A model generated the notes under the pieces. That model saw only the letters and a program-made list of their open reading frames with translations, was not told the DNA's origin and searched no databases. Below are positions 6,620-14,274 of a stretch of 15,902 nt of DNA, piece by piece (the stretch's first letter is position 1; each line of letters opens with the position of its first letter). Position numbers and translations under genes: made by a program. Origin of the DNA: an uncultured Roseburia sp. (GTDB lineage Bacteria > Bacillota > Clostridia > Lachnospirales > Lachnospiraceae); NCBI GenBank assembly GCA_910584215.1, contig CAJTYI010000073.1, positions 1-15,902 of the forward strand, in the 5' to 3' direction.

Positions 6620-8011
6620 CTAAATATCCTCCACAATATTGTGAATCCAGACACCTTTTTTCAGCAGGATGAGTCCCAGCACCCCCTTTAAAATTTCCGC
6701 GCTCTGACAGATAATATAGACCTCCGTCACAGGCAGAGACGTAAACCGGCTGAGCACAAAGGCAATCGGTATATTGACCACCCAGATATAACAGCTGTCA
6801 AATAAAAAGGTGATAATTGTTTTTCCTCCGGTGCGCAGGGTAAAATAGGAAGCGTGATAAAACGCGTAGATCGGCATAAATACGGAAGATACGCGGATCA
6901 AATATGTGGCGGTACGCCGCACCTGGACGGTCGTATTATAAATTTCCGGGAACAGCGGCGCCAGCACGCATAAAAGCGCGCCGATAAAGATGCAGCTTGC
7001 GACCGAGAAAAAGATCATTTTGCGGTCGGTCTCCACCGCGCGCTCCATTTCCCCTGCTCCGAGCTGCTGCCCTACTACGATGGAGATCGCGCTGCCGAGC
7101 GCGATAAACACGATATTAAAGAGGTTAGAGACCGTGGTGGAAATATTTAACGCCGCCACAACGTCTAGTCCGCGCATCGAATAACACTGCACCATCACCG
7201 CCTGCCCGGCAGACCAAAGCGTCTCGTTGGCCAAAAGCGGCGTTCCCTTTTTGATAATCTCCCAGACCAGCTTTTTGGGTATTCGCATACTGCGGTAAGC
7301 GCCCTCGATAAAACGATAACGATTTTTGTGCGTATGCGTCCAGACTGCCACAATCGCCGTCTCACAGAATCTTGAGATCACGGTCGCGATGGCAGCGCCG
7401 TAAACACCGAGCGCGGGACAGCCAAATTTCCCGAAAATGAGCAGATAATTAAAAAACAGATTGACACACACCGCCGCAATGCCCGAGATCATGGGCACGA
7501 TCGTCTCTCCGACTTCGCGCAGGGTACTCGTATAAATCTGCGTCACCATATAGGGAATCACCCCAAACATCATAATCAAAAGATATCCGATGCCCGCCTC
7601 ATGTGTGGCGGCGATATCTCCCTGCCCATTGTCGTGCAAAAACAGATCGATCAGCGGACCGCCGGCCACGGCAAAAATAATCAGCCACAAGACCGCGAGA
7701 ATTCCGCAGGATATCCATTTAAAGCGAAACGTATTGCGCACGCCCTCGTAATTTCCCTGTCCGTAAAACTGGGCACTGAAAATGGAGGCACCCGATATTG
7801 CCCCGAAAATACAGATATAAAAAATGTTGAGCAGCTGGTTTACAATCGCCACCCCGGACATCTGTTCTGTCCCCAGCTGTCCCACCATAATATTGTCGAG
7901 CAGACTCACAAAATTTGTGATGCCGTTTTGTATCAGAATCGGCAGCGCAATCACCAGTATCATATGATAAAAAGCCCGATCCCCTATATACCTCTCCTTA
8001 AAACGCCTCAT
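6620..8011 (-). CDS. MATE-family efflux transporter
   Basis: A 463-residue integral membrane protein with about twelve hydrophobic segments in two similar halves, typical of multidrug and toxic-compound extrusion transporters driven by Na+ or H+. The family signature is near the N-terminus: ALPILIQNGITNFVSLLDNIMVGQLGTEQMSGVA is the segment, with NIMVGQLG the most diagnostic part. The second half repeats the pattern (GTPLLANETLWSAGQAVMVQ). The frame extends to 8041, but the ATG at 8009-8011 (MRRFKERY) has AGAGG 6 bases upstream while the upstream ATG has no ribosome binding site. It lies between two terminated or promoted units and appears monocistronic. The substrate is unknown; nothing shows that it exports products of the neighbouring ior operon. 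Confidence 0.92.
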   Translation of the reverse strand: MRRFKERYIGDRAFYHMILVIALPILIQNGITNFVSLLDNIMVGQLGTEQMSGVAIVNQLLNIFYICIFGAISGASIFSAQFYGQGNYEGVRNTFRFKWISCGILAVLWLIIFAVAGGPLIDLFLHDNGQGDIAATHEAGIGYLLIMMFGVIPYMVTQIYTSTLREVGETIVPMISGIAAVCVNLFFNYLLIFGKFGCPALGVYGAAIATVISRFCETAIVAVWTHTHKNRYRFIEGAYRSMRIPKKLVWEIIKKGTPLLANETLWSAGQAVMVQCYSMRGLDVVAALNISTTVSNLFNIVFIALGSAISIVVGQQLGAGEMERAVETDRKMIFFSVASCIFIGALLCVLAPLFPEIYNTTVQVRRTATYLIRVSSVFMPIYAFYHASYFTLRTGGKTIITFLFDSCYIWVVNIPIAFVLSRFTSLPVTEVYIICQSAEILKGVLGLILLKKGVWIHNIVEDI

Positions 8012-8084
8012 GATATACCTCTTTGTATTCTCACATTTCATTCGATTATCTCATCGTATCAGCTGCTTTTGGCACCAACACACG

Positions 8085-8146
8085 AAAAAAAGCGGGCAGA
8101 ACCCAGACCAAATCAAGGAAAAACCTTCTTTGTCTGCTCCACCCGC
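8085..8146 (-). terminator. Strong terminator of the NifU-like/GGGtGRT operon
   Basis: On the minus strand a long interrupted hairpin ends in seven T (8091 down to 8085). Paired segments are GCGGG/CCCGC (8142-8146 with 8092-8096), CAGAC/GTCTG (8132-8136 with 8104-8108) and AAGG/CCTT (8124-8127 with 8115-8118). It lies about 90 bases after the GGGtGRT stop codon and upstream of the MATE gene. Confidence 0.8.
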
Positions 8147-8167
8147 CTTACAATACAGCATTCATCA

Positions 8168-8215
8168 GATACGTTATCAAAGCACAAATCTTTATGCGTT
8201 GACGATAAACGTATC
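8168..8215 (-). repeat. Inverted repeat in the 3' region of the GGGtGRT gene
   Basis: Arms GATACGTTTATC (8204-8215) and GATAACGTATC (8168-8178) pair over 11 bp with one bulged base and a 25-base loop. The repeat lies 18 bases after the stop codon and before the terminator. There is no T-run, so it is more likely a 3'-end stability element or processing hairpin, or an operator for the MATE gene, than a terminator. Confidence 0.5.
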
Positions 8216-8232
8216 ACGACATGATCTTATTG

Positions 8233-9243
8233 TTAGCATTTCCCCGCCTTATGCGCTTCCTCGATCGATACTGCCACCGCAACGGTAGCGCCGACCATCG
8301 GGTTGTTGCCCATACCGATTAAGCCCATCATCTCAACGTGAGCCGGCACGGAGGAAGAACCTGCGAACTGTGCGTCAGAGTGCATACGTCCCAGCGTGTC
8401 GGTCATACCGTAAGAAGCCGGTCCTGCCGCCATATTGTCAGGATGTAAGGTACGTCCCGTACCGCCGCCTGATGCCACAGAGAAGTATTTTTTACCCTGC
8501 TCCACACACTCTTTTTTGTATGTACCTGCAACCGGATGCTGGAAACGTGTCGGGTTGGTGGAGTTACCGGTGATGGAAACACCTACGTTCTCCAAGTGCA
8601 TGATTGCAACGCCTTCCTGTACGTCGTCTGCGCCGTAACATTTTACTGTAGCGCGAAGTCCGTTGGAATATGCTTTCTCATATACGACATTTACTTTTGC
8701 CTCCTGGTAGTCATACTTCGTCTCCACAAAAGTAAATCCGTTGATGCGGGAGATGATCTGTGCAGCGTCTTTGCCAAGACCGTTTAAGATGACGCGCAGC
8801 GGTTTCTGGCGCACTTTGTTGGCTTTCTCAGCAATACCGATCGCGCCCTCCGCAGCCGCGAAAGACTCATGGCCTGCCAAAAAGCAGAAACACTCGGTCT
8901 CCTCCTCGAGAAGCATCTTGCCGAGATTGCCGTGGCCAAGTCCTACTTTTCTGTGGTCTGCCACAGAACCCGGAATACAAAAAGCCTGAAGGCCCTCTCC
9001 GATTGCAGCCGCAGCATCGGCAGCTCTTAGGGCGCCTTTTTTGATCGCGATCGCCGCTCCTACCGTGTATGCCCAGCAGGCATTTTCAAAACAAATCGGC
9101 TGGATTTTTTTCACCTGCTCGTACACGTCAAGTCCGGCATCTTTCGTGATCTTCTCAGCCTCTTCGATTGAGCTGATTCCATAGCTGTTTAACACAGCAT
9201 TAATCTGGTCAATTCTTCTTTCATATGATTCAAATAAAGCCAT
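8233..9243 (-). CDS. GGGtGRT protein
   Basis: A 336-residue protein of the GGGtGRT family, named for the motif seen here as GGGTGRT at 259-265. Other conserved stretches are CFENACWAYTVGAAIA (51-66), HGNLGKMLLEEETECF (about 104-119), and the C-terminal segment SSVPAHVEMMGLIGMGNNPM. It has several cysteines and no signal peptide or membrane segment, so it is probably cytoplasmic. The family is known from anaerobic Clostridia next to NifU-like scaffolds, as here (24-base gap); its biochemical role is not established. A link to iron-sulfur or other metal-centre metabolism is inferred from the neighbour only. The ATG at 9241-9243 has AAAGGAG about 10 bases upstream. The operon ends at the terminator at 8085-8146. 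Confidence 0.9.
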   Translation of the reverse strand: MALFESYERRIDQINAVLNSYGISSIEEAEKITKDAGLDVYEQVKKIQPICFENACWAYTVGAAIAIKKGALRAADAAAAIGEGLQAFCIPGSVADHRKVGLGHGNLGKMLLEEETECFCFLAGHESFAAAEGAIGIAEKANKVRQKPLRVILNGLGKDAAQIISRINGFTFVETKYDYQEAKVNVVYEKAYSNGLRATVKCYGADDVQEGVAIMHLENVGVSITGNSTNPTRFQHPVAGTYKKECVEQGKKYFSVASGGGTGRTLHPDNMAAGPASYGMTDTLGRMHSDAQFAGSSSVPAHVEMMGLIGMGNNPMVGATVAVAVSIEEAHKAGKC

Positions 9244-9267
9244 TGTCGTTCGTCTCCTTTCCTAATC

Positions 9268-9960
9268 CTACTCTGCTCTCGGGTCGATAATCTTAGCGGC
9301 GTCATCGACACGTCCATACTGGCCCTTTGCTTTCTCCCACGCCGTGTTCGGATCATCGCCTTTTTTGATGAAATCTGTCATTTTTCCAAGAGAGACGAAC
9401 TGATATCCGATAACTTCATCGTTCTCGTCCAACGCAATTCCGGTGACATAGCCTTCTGCCATCTCCAGATAACGAACGCCTTTTTCTTTGGTGGCATACA
9501 TGGTGCCAACCTGAGAACGAAGTCCTTTTCCCAAATCTTCGAGACCGGCGCCGATCGCAAGTCCGTCGTCGGAAAATGCGCTCTGTGTGCGGCCATAGAC
9601 GATTTGTAAGAATAATTCTCTCATCGCGGTATTGATCGCGTCACAAACTAAGTCTGTATTTAATGCCTCAAGAATCGTCTTGCCCTGCAAAATCTCTGCC
9701 GCCATAGCCGCAGAATGAGTCATACCGGAACAACCGATCGTCTCGACTAACGCCTCCTCAATGATACCGTTCTTTACGTTCAGCGAAAGCTTACATGCCC
9801 CCTGCTGCGGCGCACACCAGCCCACACCGTGTGTAAAACCAGAAATGTCTTCAATTTTTTTGGAATGAACCCATTTTCCTTCTTCCGGAATCGGAGCTGG
9901 CTCATGTTTCGCGCCCTTTGCTACCGGGCACATGTTTTCAACTTCCTTCGTGTAAATCAT
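9268..9960 (-). CDS. NifU/IscU-like iron-sulfur cluster assembly scaffold
   Basis: A 230-residue protein whose middle resembles the N-terminal NifU/IscU scaffold domain (PF01592). ETIGCSGMTHSAAMAAEILQ (about 73-92) matches the GCxxS...A-rich helix around the second scaffold cysteine. Candidate ligands are Cys49, Cys56, Cys77 and Cys106; an extra Cys11 lies near the N-terminus. The spacing differs from classical IscU, and the C-terminal 100 residues are not part of the usual domain. No cysteine desulfurase (IscS/NifS) is nearby. The ATG at 9958-9960 is well supported by AAAGGAG 7 bases upstream. It is first in the operon with the GGGtGRT gene and lies behind a structured leader. A scaffold role is inferred from similarity; a dedicated role for the GGGtGRT partner is possible. 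Confidence 0.82.
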   Translation of the reverse strand: MIYTKEVENMCPVAKGAKHEPAPIPEEGKWVHSKKIEDISGFTHGVGWCAPQQGACKLSLNVKNGIIEEALVETIGCSGMTHSAAMAAEILQGKTILEALNTDLVCDAINTAMRELFLQIVYGRTQSAFSDDGLAIGAGLEDLGKGLRSQVGTMYATKEKGVRYLEMAEGYVTGIALDENDEVIGYQFVSLGKMTDFIKKGDDPNTAWEKAKGQYGRVDDAAKIIDPRAE

Positions 9961-10008
9961 TATAAGACTCCTTTCACTTAAAAAATGTTCATGTCAAAAT
10001 TGCTTTAA

Positions 10009-10095
10009 CATACCAGTACCGACATTTGACGTCTGTCCTCCTTGCGGATACCACCGCCAAAACCTGTCCGTACATGAGAGCACGCTCTGGATATG
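10009..10095 (-). ncRNA. Candidate structured 5' leader of the NifU-like/GGGtGRT operon
   Basis: On the minus strand this stretch folds into nested helices ending about 50 bases before the gene. A closing helix CATA-t-CCAG/CTGGTATG (10087-10095 with 10009-10016) has 8 pairs and one bulged T. Inside it, GTACGGACA/TGTCGGTAC (10065-10073 with 10016-10024) pairs with one mismatch, and a GCGG/CCGC hairpin lies at 10044-10057. A local AGAG/CTCT hairpin (10077-10088) and GACA/TGTC (10034-10037 with 10021-10024) can compete with the main helices, as in a switch. I do not recognise a known riboswitch class. There is no T-run terminator before the gene, so control at translation or RNA stability would be the model. 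The structure comes from pairing by eye only. Confidence 0.42.
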
Positions 10096-10136
10096 ATTGT
10101 CTCATATTTTTACAAATTTCACAAGTGGTTCCACAA
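10096..10136 (-). promoter_or_regulatory. Possible promoter and palindrome of the NifU-like operon
   Basis: Two weak options on the minus strand. One is -35 TTGTGA (10119-10124), 17 bases, then -10 GACAAT (10096-10101) with extended TG. The other is -35 TTGTGG (10131-10136), 18 bases, then TAAAAA (10107-10112), which would start transcription ahead of the structured leader. The dyad GTGG-N2-CCAC (10125-10134) overlaps both -35 regions and could bind a regulator. Neither choice is firm. Confidence 0.35.
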
Positions 10137-10154
10137 AAATTTTCCAAATACAAA

Positions 10155-10218
10155 TAACCGTTTGGCAGTACTGTCTGTTCACTGCACAACAGGCGCGCAA
10201 TCGCAGGCCAAACGGTTA
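10155..10218 (-). terminator. Large inverted repeat after the beta-helix gene, possible terminator
   Basis: Perfect 12-bp arms TAACCGTTTGGC (10207-10218) and GCCAAACGGTTA (10155-10166), read on the minus strand, enclose 40 bases that contain a smaller CTGTT/AACAG hairpin. The repeat begins 13 bases after the stop codon of the beta-helix gene and is followed by a T-rich but interrupted tail (TTATTTGTATTT). Position and G/C-containing stem fit a terminator; the long loop and broken T-run are atypical. Confidence 0.5.
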
Positions 10219-10231
10219 CAGATGTCACCGA

Positions 10232-10900
10232 TCAGGAACGCTTCGCCGCGATCTCCCCCTGCTTTTTGTAAATGGAGTTTGCAGCGATTACGCCGCGCAC
10301 GCTCGAGAGTGGATAGATGTTCGTATGTCTGCCGATCACACTGCCCGGATTGATCACGGAACCGCACCCGACCTCCACATAATCGCCGAGCATACCGCCA
10401 AATTTCTTTAATCCTGTTTCAATTTTCTCTCCCCCATCTTTCACTGCCACGAGTGTTTTGTCAGACTTTACATTGGAGGTGATCGAACCCGCACCCATGT
10501 GAGATTTATAGCCCAAAATGGAATCTCCCACATAATTGTAGTGCGGCACCTGCACCGAATTAAACAGCACCACGTTTTTTAGCTCCGTCGAATTGCCCAC
10601 GACAGAACCCTTTCCGACAATCACATTGCCGCGGATAAACGCGCAGTGCCGAATCTCTGCCTCCTCGTCTATGATCAAAGGCCCGTGAAGCGAGGCGGTC
10701 GGCGCCACCACGGCGCTTTTCGCCACCCAGATCTCCTCGCCCCGCCGCTCATAGCGCGCCGGATCAAGCGATTCTCCCAACGTCCTTATAAATGCACTGA
10801 TTTTGGGCAGCGCTTCCCACGGATAGATAAGCCCCTCAAACAACTCTGACGCAATCGTCTGTGTCAGATCATATAAATTGGCAATTTCTGCCTGTTCCAT
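10232..10900 (-). CDS. Left-handed beta-helix protein, GlmU C-terminal-like acyltransferase
   Basis: A 222-residue protein with a short helical N-terminus (about 1-60) and then hexapeptide-repeat coils. The coils include VVAPTASLHGPLII, AEIRHCAFIRGNVIVGKGSVVGN as a segment, and a C-terminal run YVEVGCGSVINPGSVIG. The loop GAGSITSN (136-143) resembles the acetyl-CoA-binding loop of GlmU-type N-acetyltransferases. No nucleotidyltransferase domain is present, so it is not full GlmU, although such proteins are often labelled UDP-GlcNAc pyrophosphorylase-related. An acyl- or acetyltransferase acting on a sugar or nucleotide sugar is the likely role, with the substrate unknown. The ATG at 10898-10900 has AAGGGGGA 7 bases upstream. 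It is probably transcribed on its own or by readthrough from topB, 166 bases away; in that gap I see only a TATAAA without a good -35. Confidence 0.8.
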   Translation of the reverse strand: MEQAEIANLYDLTQTIASELFEGLIYPWEALPKISAFIRTLGESLDPARYERRGEEIWVAKSAVVAPTASLHGPLIIDEEAEIRHCAFIRGNVIVGKGSVVGNSTELKNVVLFNSVQVPHYNYVGDSILGYKSHMGAGSITSNVKSDKTLVAVKDGGEKIETGLKKFGGMLGDYVEVGCGSVINPGSVIGRHTNIYPLSSVRGVIAANSIYKKQGEIAAKRS

Positions 10901-11066
10901 AGTGCAATCCCCCTTATTTCTTTTCTTGATACGCAGGTTCCATATAACGCCTCTTCACCTTTTCCCATGCTGGATTAACACACATTTTATATTACTGGGT
11001 GCGAGACACTTCCATGGGAACCCCCACCGAACTTTCCTTTTCGTCTTTAACTATATTTGCCGTACC

Positions 11067-14000
11067 TTATATTTTATCAAATTCAAATTTAATATTACCA
11101 TCCTCGTATTTCAGATAGGCGTCAAAGGCGTTTCCCTTTTTAGAGAGAAAACCTGTTACCCGCTCTTTTGTCTCCCCGGTCTCAAGCAATTCTTTGACCT
11201 GTTCCTCTGAGAGCGCCACCCTGGCGACTGTGTGCATCAACTTAAACCCGCAGGTACAGGTATACTGCCACTGTTCACGCATCAACTTAAGGTGGCAGCG
11301 CGGACAATCGATCGCCGACGCGACAGGTTTTGGTTTTTCCGGAAAGTCAAAGGCGACATCCCCATTGGCGGTAAGCTTTAAGGGCGCGTCAAATTTCATG
11401 CCTGTTTTGGCGACAAATCCCTCGATAACGCCTGTCTTTTTGTTTGTTAAAAGCTCTTTTACCTGCGCTTCTTTCAATTTTACACTGGCTACCTGCCCGA
11501 TCATAAAACGGCAGCTGTTCGGATTGTCCTTCTCATAACCGGCGCAGCCGTAACCGAACGGCGTTTTTACGATCTCGCCGCCGCATTTGGGACAAACGAC
11601 GCCTCTTAATTTCTGAGGCGTGATATCGTCAAAATCAAAGCATAGTCCCGTCACTTTGCCGTCCCCGTCCCTGGCAAGCGCTACCCTGGCGTCAAATTTT
11701 TTGCCGCCTTTCGACTGAAAGCCGCGAATCACGCCGCTTCTTCCGCCGGTCAGCAGCTCCTTGATCTGCGTAAGAGACAGAGACTTCCCCGCCATTTTCC
11801 CGACGGAGAAACGGCAGCTTTGCGGATTATCTTTCTCATAGTTGGCACAGCCAAATCCAAAAGAAGTCTCCCGGATTGCCCCGCCGCAAATCGGGCAGGA
11901 TATGCCCTCTATCGTCTCCGGCTCGTTTCGTGAAAAGTCAAAGTTAATTTTAACTTCTTTTCCACCCTCTTGCTGTTCACTAGTCTCCAGAATCAGGGCC
12001 GCTTTAAACTTCTTTTTCTTCTTGGAGGTAAACCCGGAGAGTACTGGGGTTCGCCCTTCCTTGAGCAAAGCCCTAACCTCCTCGTCGCTCAAATCACGCC
12101 CGGCGATCGTCCCGATTGCGAAACGGCATCCGCCGCCCTCTTTTTTATAATTGCTGCACCCGTAGCCAAAGGGCGTTGTCTCGATCGTGCCGTCACAGAC
12201 CGGGCAGGAAATGCCCAGGCTTCGCTTCGCCGCAACTTTACCGTCTTTTGCTACAAACGGCAGTATCTTCTCTGCGATCTGCGATTTGAGATCTTTCTCC
12301 ATCATAGAGACGGTCTCTTTGCGGATAAAGTCCTCGAGTTTTCCCCGGTAATCGTCCATCACGACCGTCCCGCGCGTGATGCCATCAAGCCCCTTTTCCC
12401 AGGAAGCGGTCATTTTGGGATTTAACAAGGCCGGCACCGTAAGGCTCACCACCTCAAACACCATCTCACCCAAGCGCTCCGGCGTCAACACCTGCGTCTT
12501 TTTGTTGAGCGCAAGATAACCGATGCGCACCAGTTTTTTGATGATTTCCGCCCTCGTCGCGGAAGTGCCGATGCCGGTGCTCTTAATCTGCTCCCTCAGC
12601 TCCTCCTCCTCAATCAGCTGTCCGGCGTTTTCCATGGCGAGCACCATAGAACCGGACGTATAGCGTTTGGGCGGGGACGTCTTTCCCTCTTTGACCGTGT
12701 ATCCGATCGTATGTAACAAGTCGCCCTTTTTCACTGTCCCTGCCAGCGCAAACAGCGCTTTATTGTCGTTTTCCCCTTCTTCTCCCTTATCGGCGCGCGC
12801 ACGCTCTCCCGGCATCCCCGCCACTTCCAGATAACCGGGGTTTTTCAATTCCCGCGCAGACGCAAAAAACTGCTCTGTTTTCTCCGCTGTTCTTACATCC
12901 ACAGTCAGCTTTGCAGTCCTATATTCGGCCGCAGGATAAAAAATACTTAAAAAACGGCGCACGATCAGCTCAAAGATGCTGCGCTGCAGGGCGGTGAGGC
13001 GCTCTAACTCAACAAGCTGCCCCGTCGGGATAATCGCGTAGTGGTCAGTAATTTTGCTATCGTCCGTATACTGTGTTTTGGCGATATTTTTATACCTTCC
13101 CTCCTTTGTGATTGTCTCTGCGAACTTAGAAACCGGTGCAAAATTCTTTAGGCCGCCAATGTTTTTGACAATCTCTTTCGCTACCGCCGCGGAGAGCACG
13201 CGCGCATCCGTCCTCGGGTACGTCGTCATCTTTTTTTCGTACAGCTCCTGCGCTGCCGCAAGCGTCTCGTCCGGGCTGATCTTGAAACGCTTTGCACACT
13301 CCGCCTGCAGCTCCGCAAGGTTGAAAAGCAGCGGCGCCCGCTTGCGGGAAGTGCCCTGCTCTATGGAAGAAACCACCGCCTGTTTGCCGTTTAGCGTTTT
13401 TATCAGCTCTTTCGCACTCTCTTCTTTTTTGAAACCATTCTCCTTGTACAACAACGGGGACGCATAGTAGGCTGAGCCCTCTACGGCTCTCCACTCGGCG
13501 TCGACTGCCTCCTTACTGCCTTGCGCCGCCGCAAAGCTTCCGATCACGCGGTAAAACGGCGTTTCTGTAAAATCCCGTATCTCCCTTTCACGCATTACCA
13601 CCATGCCCAGCACGCAGGTCATGACCCTTCCGACCGCGATCGCCGTATAACTTCTAGTTCCCGCCGCATCATTGAGCAGCCTGCCGTATTTTACGGACAT
13701 CACACGCGAAAAATTGATGCCCATGGCGTAATCTTCGATGGTGCGCATGACGCCGGAATTGGCCAGATTGTCATACTCCGACATATCTTTGGCCTCACGC
13801 ATCCCGCGCTTGATCTCCTCCTCGGTCTGCGAATCAATCCAGACACGAAGCTCTTTCATGCCAGGGCGGACTCCTCCGAACCGGCGAATGTTTTCCTCGA
13901 TCGTCTGCCCCTCTTTCCCGGCATCACCGGCCCAGTATACCGTGTCAATATCCTCGCGGTGCAGCATACGATTTACAATATCATATTGTTTTTTTACATT

Positions 14001-14237
14001 GGCAATGACATCGTATTTGTATTCCTGCGGCAAAAAAGGCAAATCTTCCAACCGCCATTTCTTATATTTTACGTCGTACTCCTCCGGATACACCATCTCC
14101 ACCAGATGTCCCACGCACCAGGTGATTACATATTGGCTGTTTTCGATATAACCGTCATTTCTCCCGGACACACCGAGAATGCGGGCAAACTCCTGTGCCA
14201 CGCTCGGTTTCTCCGTAATGACCAATGACTTTGACAA
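11067..14237 (-). CDS. topB: Type IA DNA topoisomerase (topoisomerase III-like) with four C-terminal repeats
   Basis: A 1056-residue enzyme that relaxes and decatenates DNA by single-strand passage. The N-terminal TOPRIM domain starts LVITEKPSVAQ. The acidic motif reads GDAGKEGQ (D105, G107, E109 from the TTG start), so the second aspartate of the usual DxDxE is glycine. The catalytic tyrosine is in TTYPRTD (Tyr340), and IGTSATRAEIIKKL is also typical. The C-terminus carries four modules of about 90 residues (from about 675, 778, 879 and 975). Each opens with CPxC and later cysteines, a zinc-ribbon pattern like the topoisomerase C-terminal repeat (PF13342); E. coli TopB is only about 650 residues. 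The frame opens with ATG at 14250-14252, but GGAGG lies just inside it, 7 bases before a TTG at 14235-14237, so TTG is the better start. It follows the ATPase gene after 37 bases in the same unit. Confidence 0.9.
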   Translation of the reverse strand: MSKSLVITEKPSVAQEFARILGVSGRNDGYIENSQYVITWCVGHLVEMVYPEEYDVKYKKWRLEDLPFLPQEYKYDVIANVKKQYDIVNRMLHREDIDTVYWAGDAGKEGQTIEENIRRFGGVRPGMKELRVWIDSQTEEEIKRGMREAKDMSEYDNLANSGVMRTIEDYAMGINFSRVMSVKYGRLLNDAAGTRSYTAIAVGRVMTCVLGMVVMREREIRDFTETPFYRVIGSFAAAQGSKEAVDAEWRAVEGSAYYASPLLYKENGFKKEESAKELIKTLNGKQAVVSSIEQGTSRKRAPLLFNLAELQAECAKRFKISPDETLAAAQELYEKKMTTYPRTDARVLSAAVAKEIVKNIGGLKNFAPVSKFAETITKEGRYKNIAKTQYTDDSKITDHYAIIPTGQLVELERLTALQRSIFELIVRRFLSIFYPAAEYRTAKLTVDVRTAEKTEQFFASARELKNPGYLEVAGMPGERARADKGEEGENDNKALFALAGTVKKGDLLHTIGYTVKEGKTSPPKRYTSGSMVLAMENAGQLIEEEELREQIKSTGIGTSATRAEIIKKLVRIGYLALNKKTQVLTPERLGEMVFEVVSLTVPALLNPKMTASWEKGLDGITRGTVVMDDYRGKLEDFIRKETVSMMEKDLKSQIAEKILPFVAKDGKVAAKRSLGISCPVCDGTIETTPFGYGCSNYKKEGGGCRFAIGTIAGRDLSDEEVRALLKEGRTPVLSGFTSKKKKKFKAALILETSEQQEGGKEVKINFDFSRNEPETIEGISCPICGGAIRETSFGFGCANYEKDNPQSCRFSVGKMAGKSLSLTQIKELLTGGRSGVIRGFQSKGGKKFDARVALARDGDGKVTGLCFDFDDITPQKLRGVVCPKCGGEIVKTPFGYGCAGYEKDNPNSCRFMIGQVASVKLKEAQVKELLTNKKTGVIEGFVAKTGMKFDAPLKLTANGDVAFDFPEKPKPVASAIDCPRCHLKLMREQWQYTCTCGFKLMHTVARVALSEEQVKELLETGETKERVTGFLSKKGNAFDAYLKYEDGNIKFEFDKI

Positions 14238-14274
14238 AATATTTCCTCCCATATCTTATGATTGATCGGATATC

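Noticed and set aside
10009..10095. Assigning the leader to a fluoride, NiCo, THF or T-box class because of GGCGGTGGTATCCGC-like pieces
   Set aside because: Only short pieces resemble these; the conserved cores of those classes are not present in order.
9989..10228. 79-codon minus-strand frame between the beta-helix gene and the NifU-like gene
   Set aside because: It covers the inverted repeat, the promoter and the structured leader, has no ribosome binding site, and has an unlikely composition.
10901..11066. Gap between topB and the beta-helix gene with a stretch that reads VPMEVSRTQ and a TATAAA
   Set aside because: There is no ribosome binding site for the short frame and no -35 at a proper distance from the TATAAA; I could not support a gene or promoter, although the stretch may be a dispersed intergenic sequence.
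13521..14228. Long plus-strand frame (235 codons) opposite topB; likewise frames at 590-1081, 2880-3305 and 7601-8224
   Set aside because: They lie opposite well-supported genes with family motifs, have no recognisable domains, and are the usual shadows of coding sequence of this composition.
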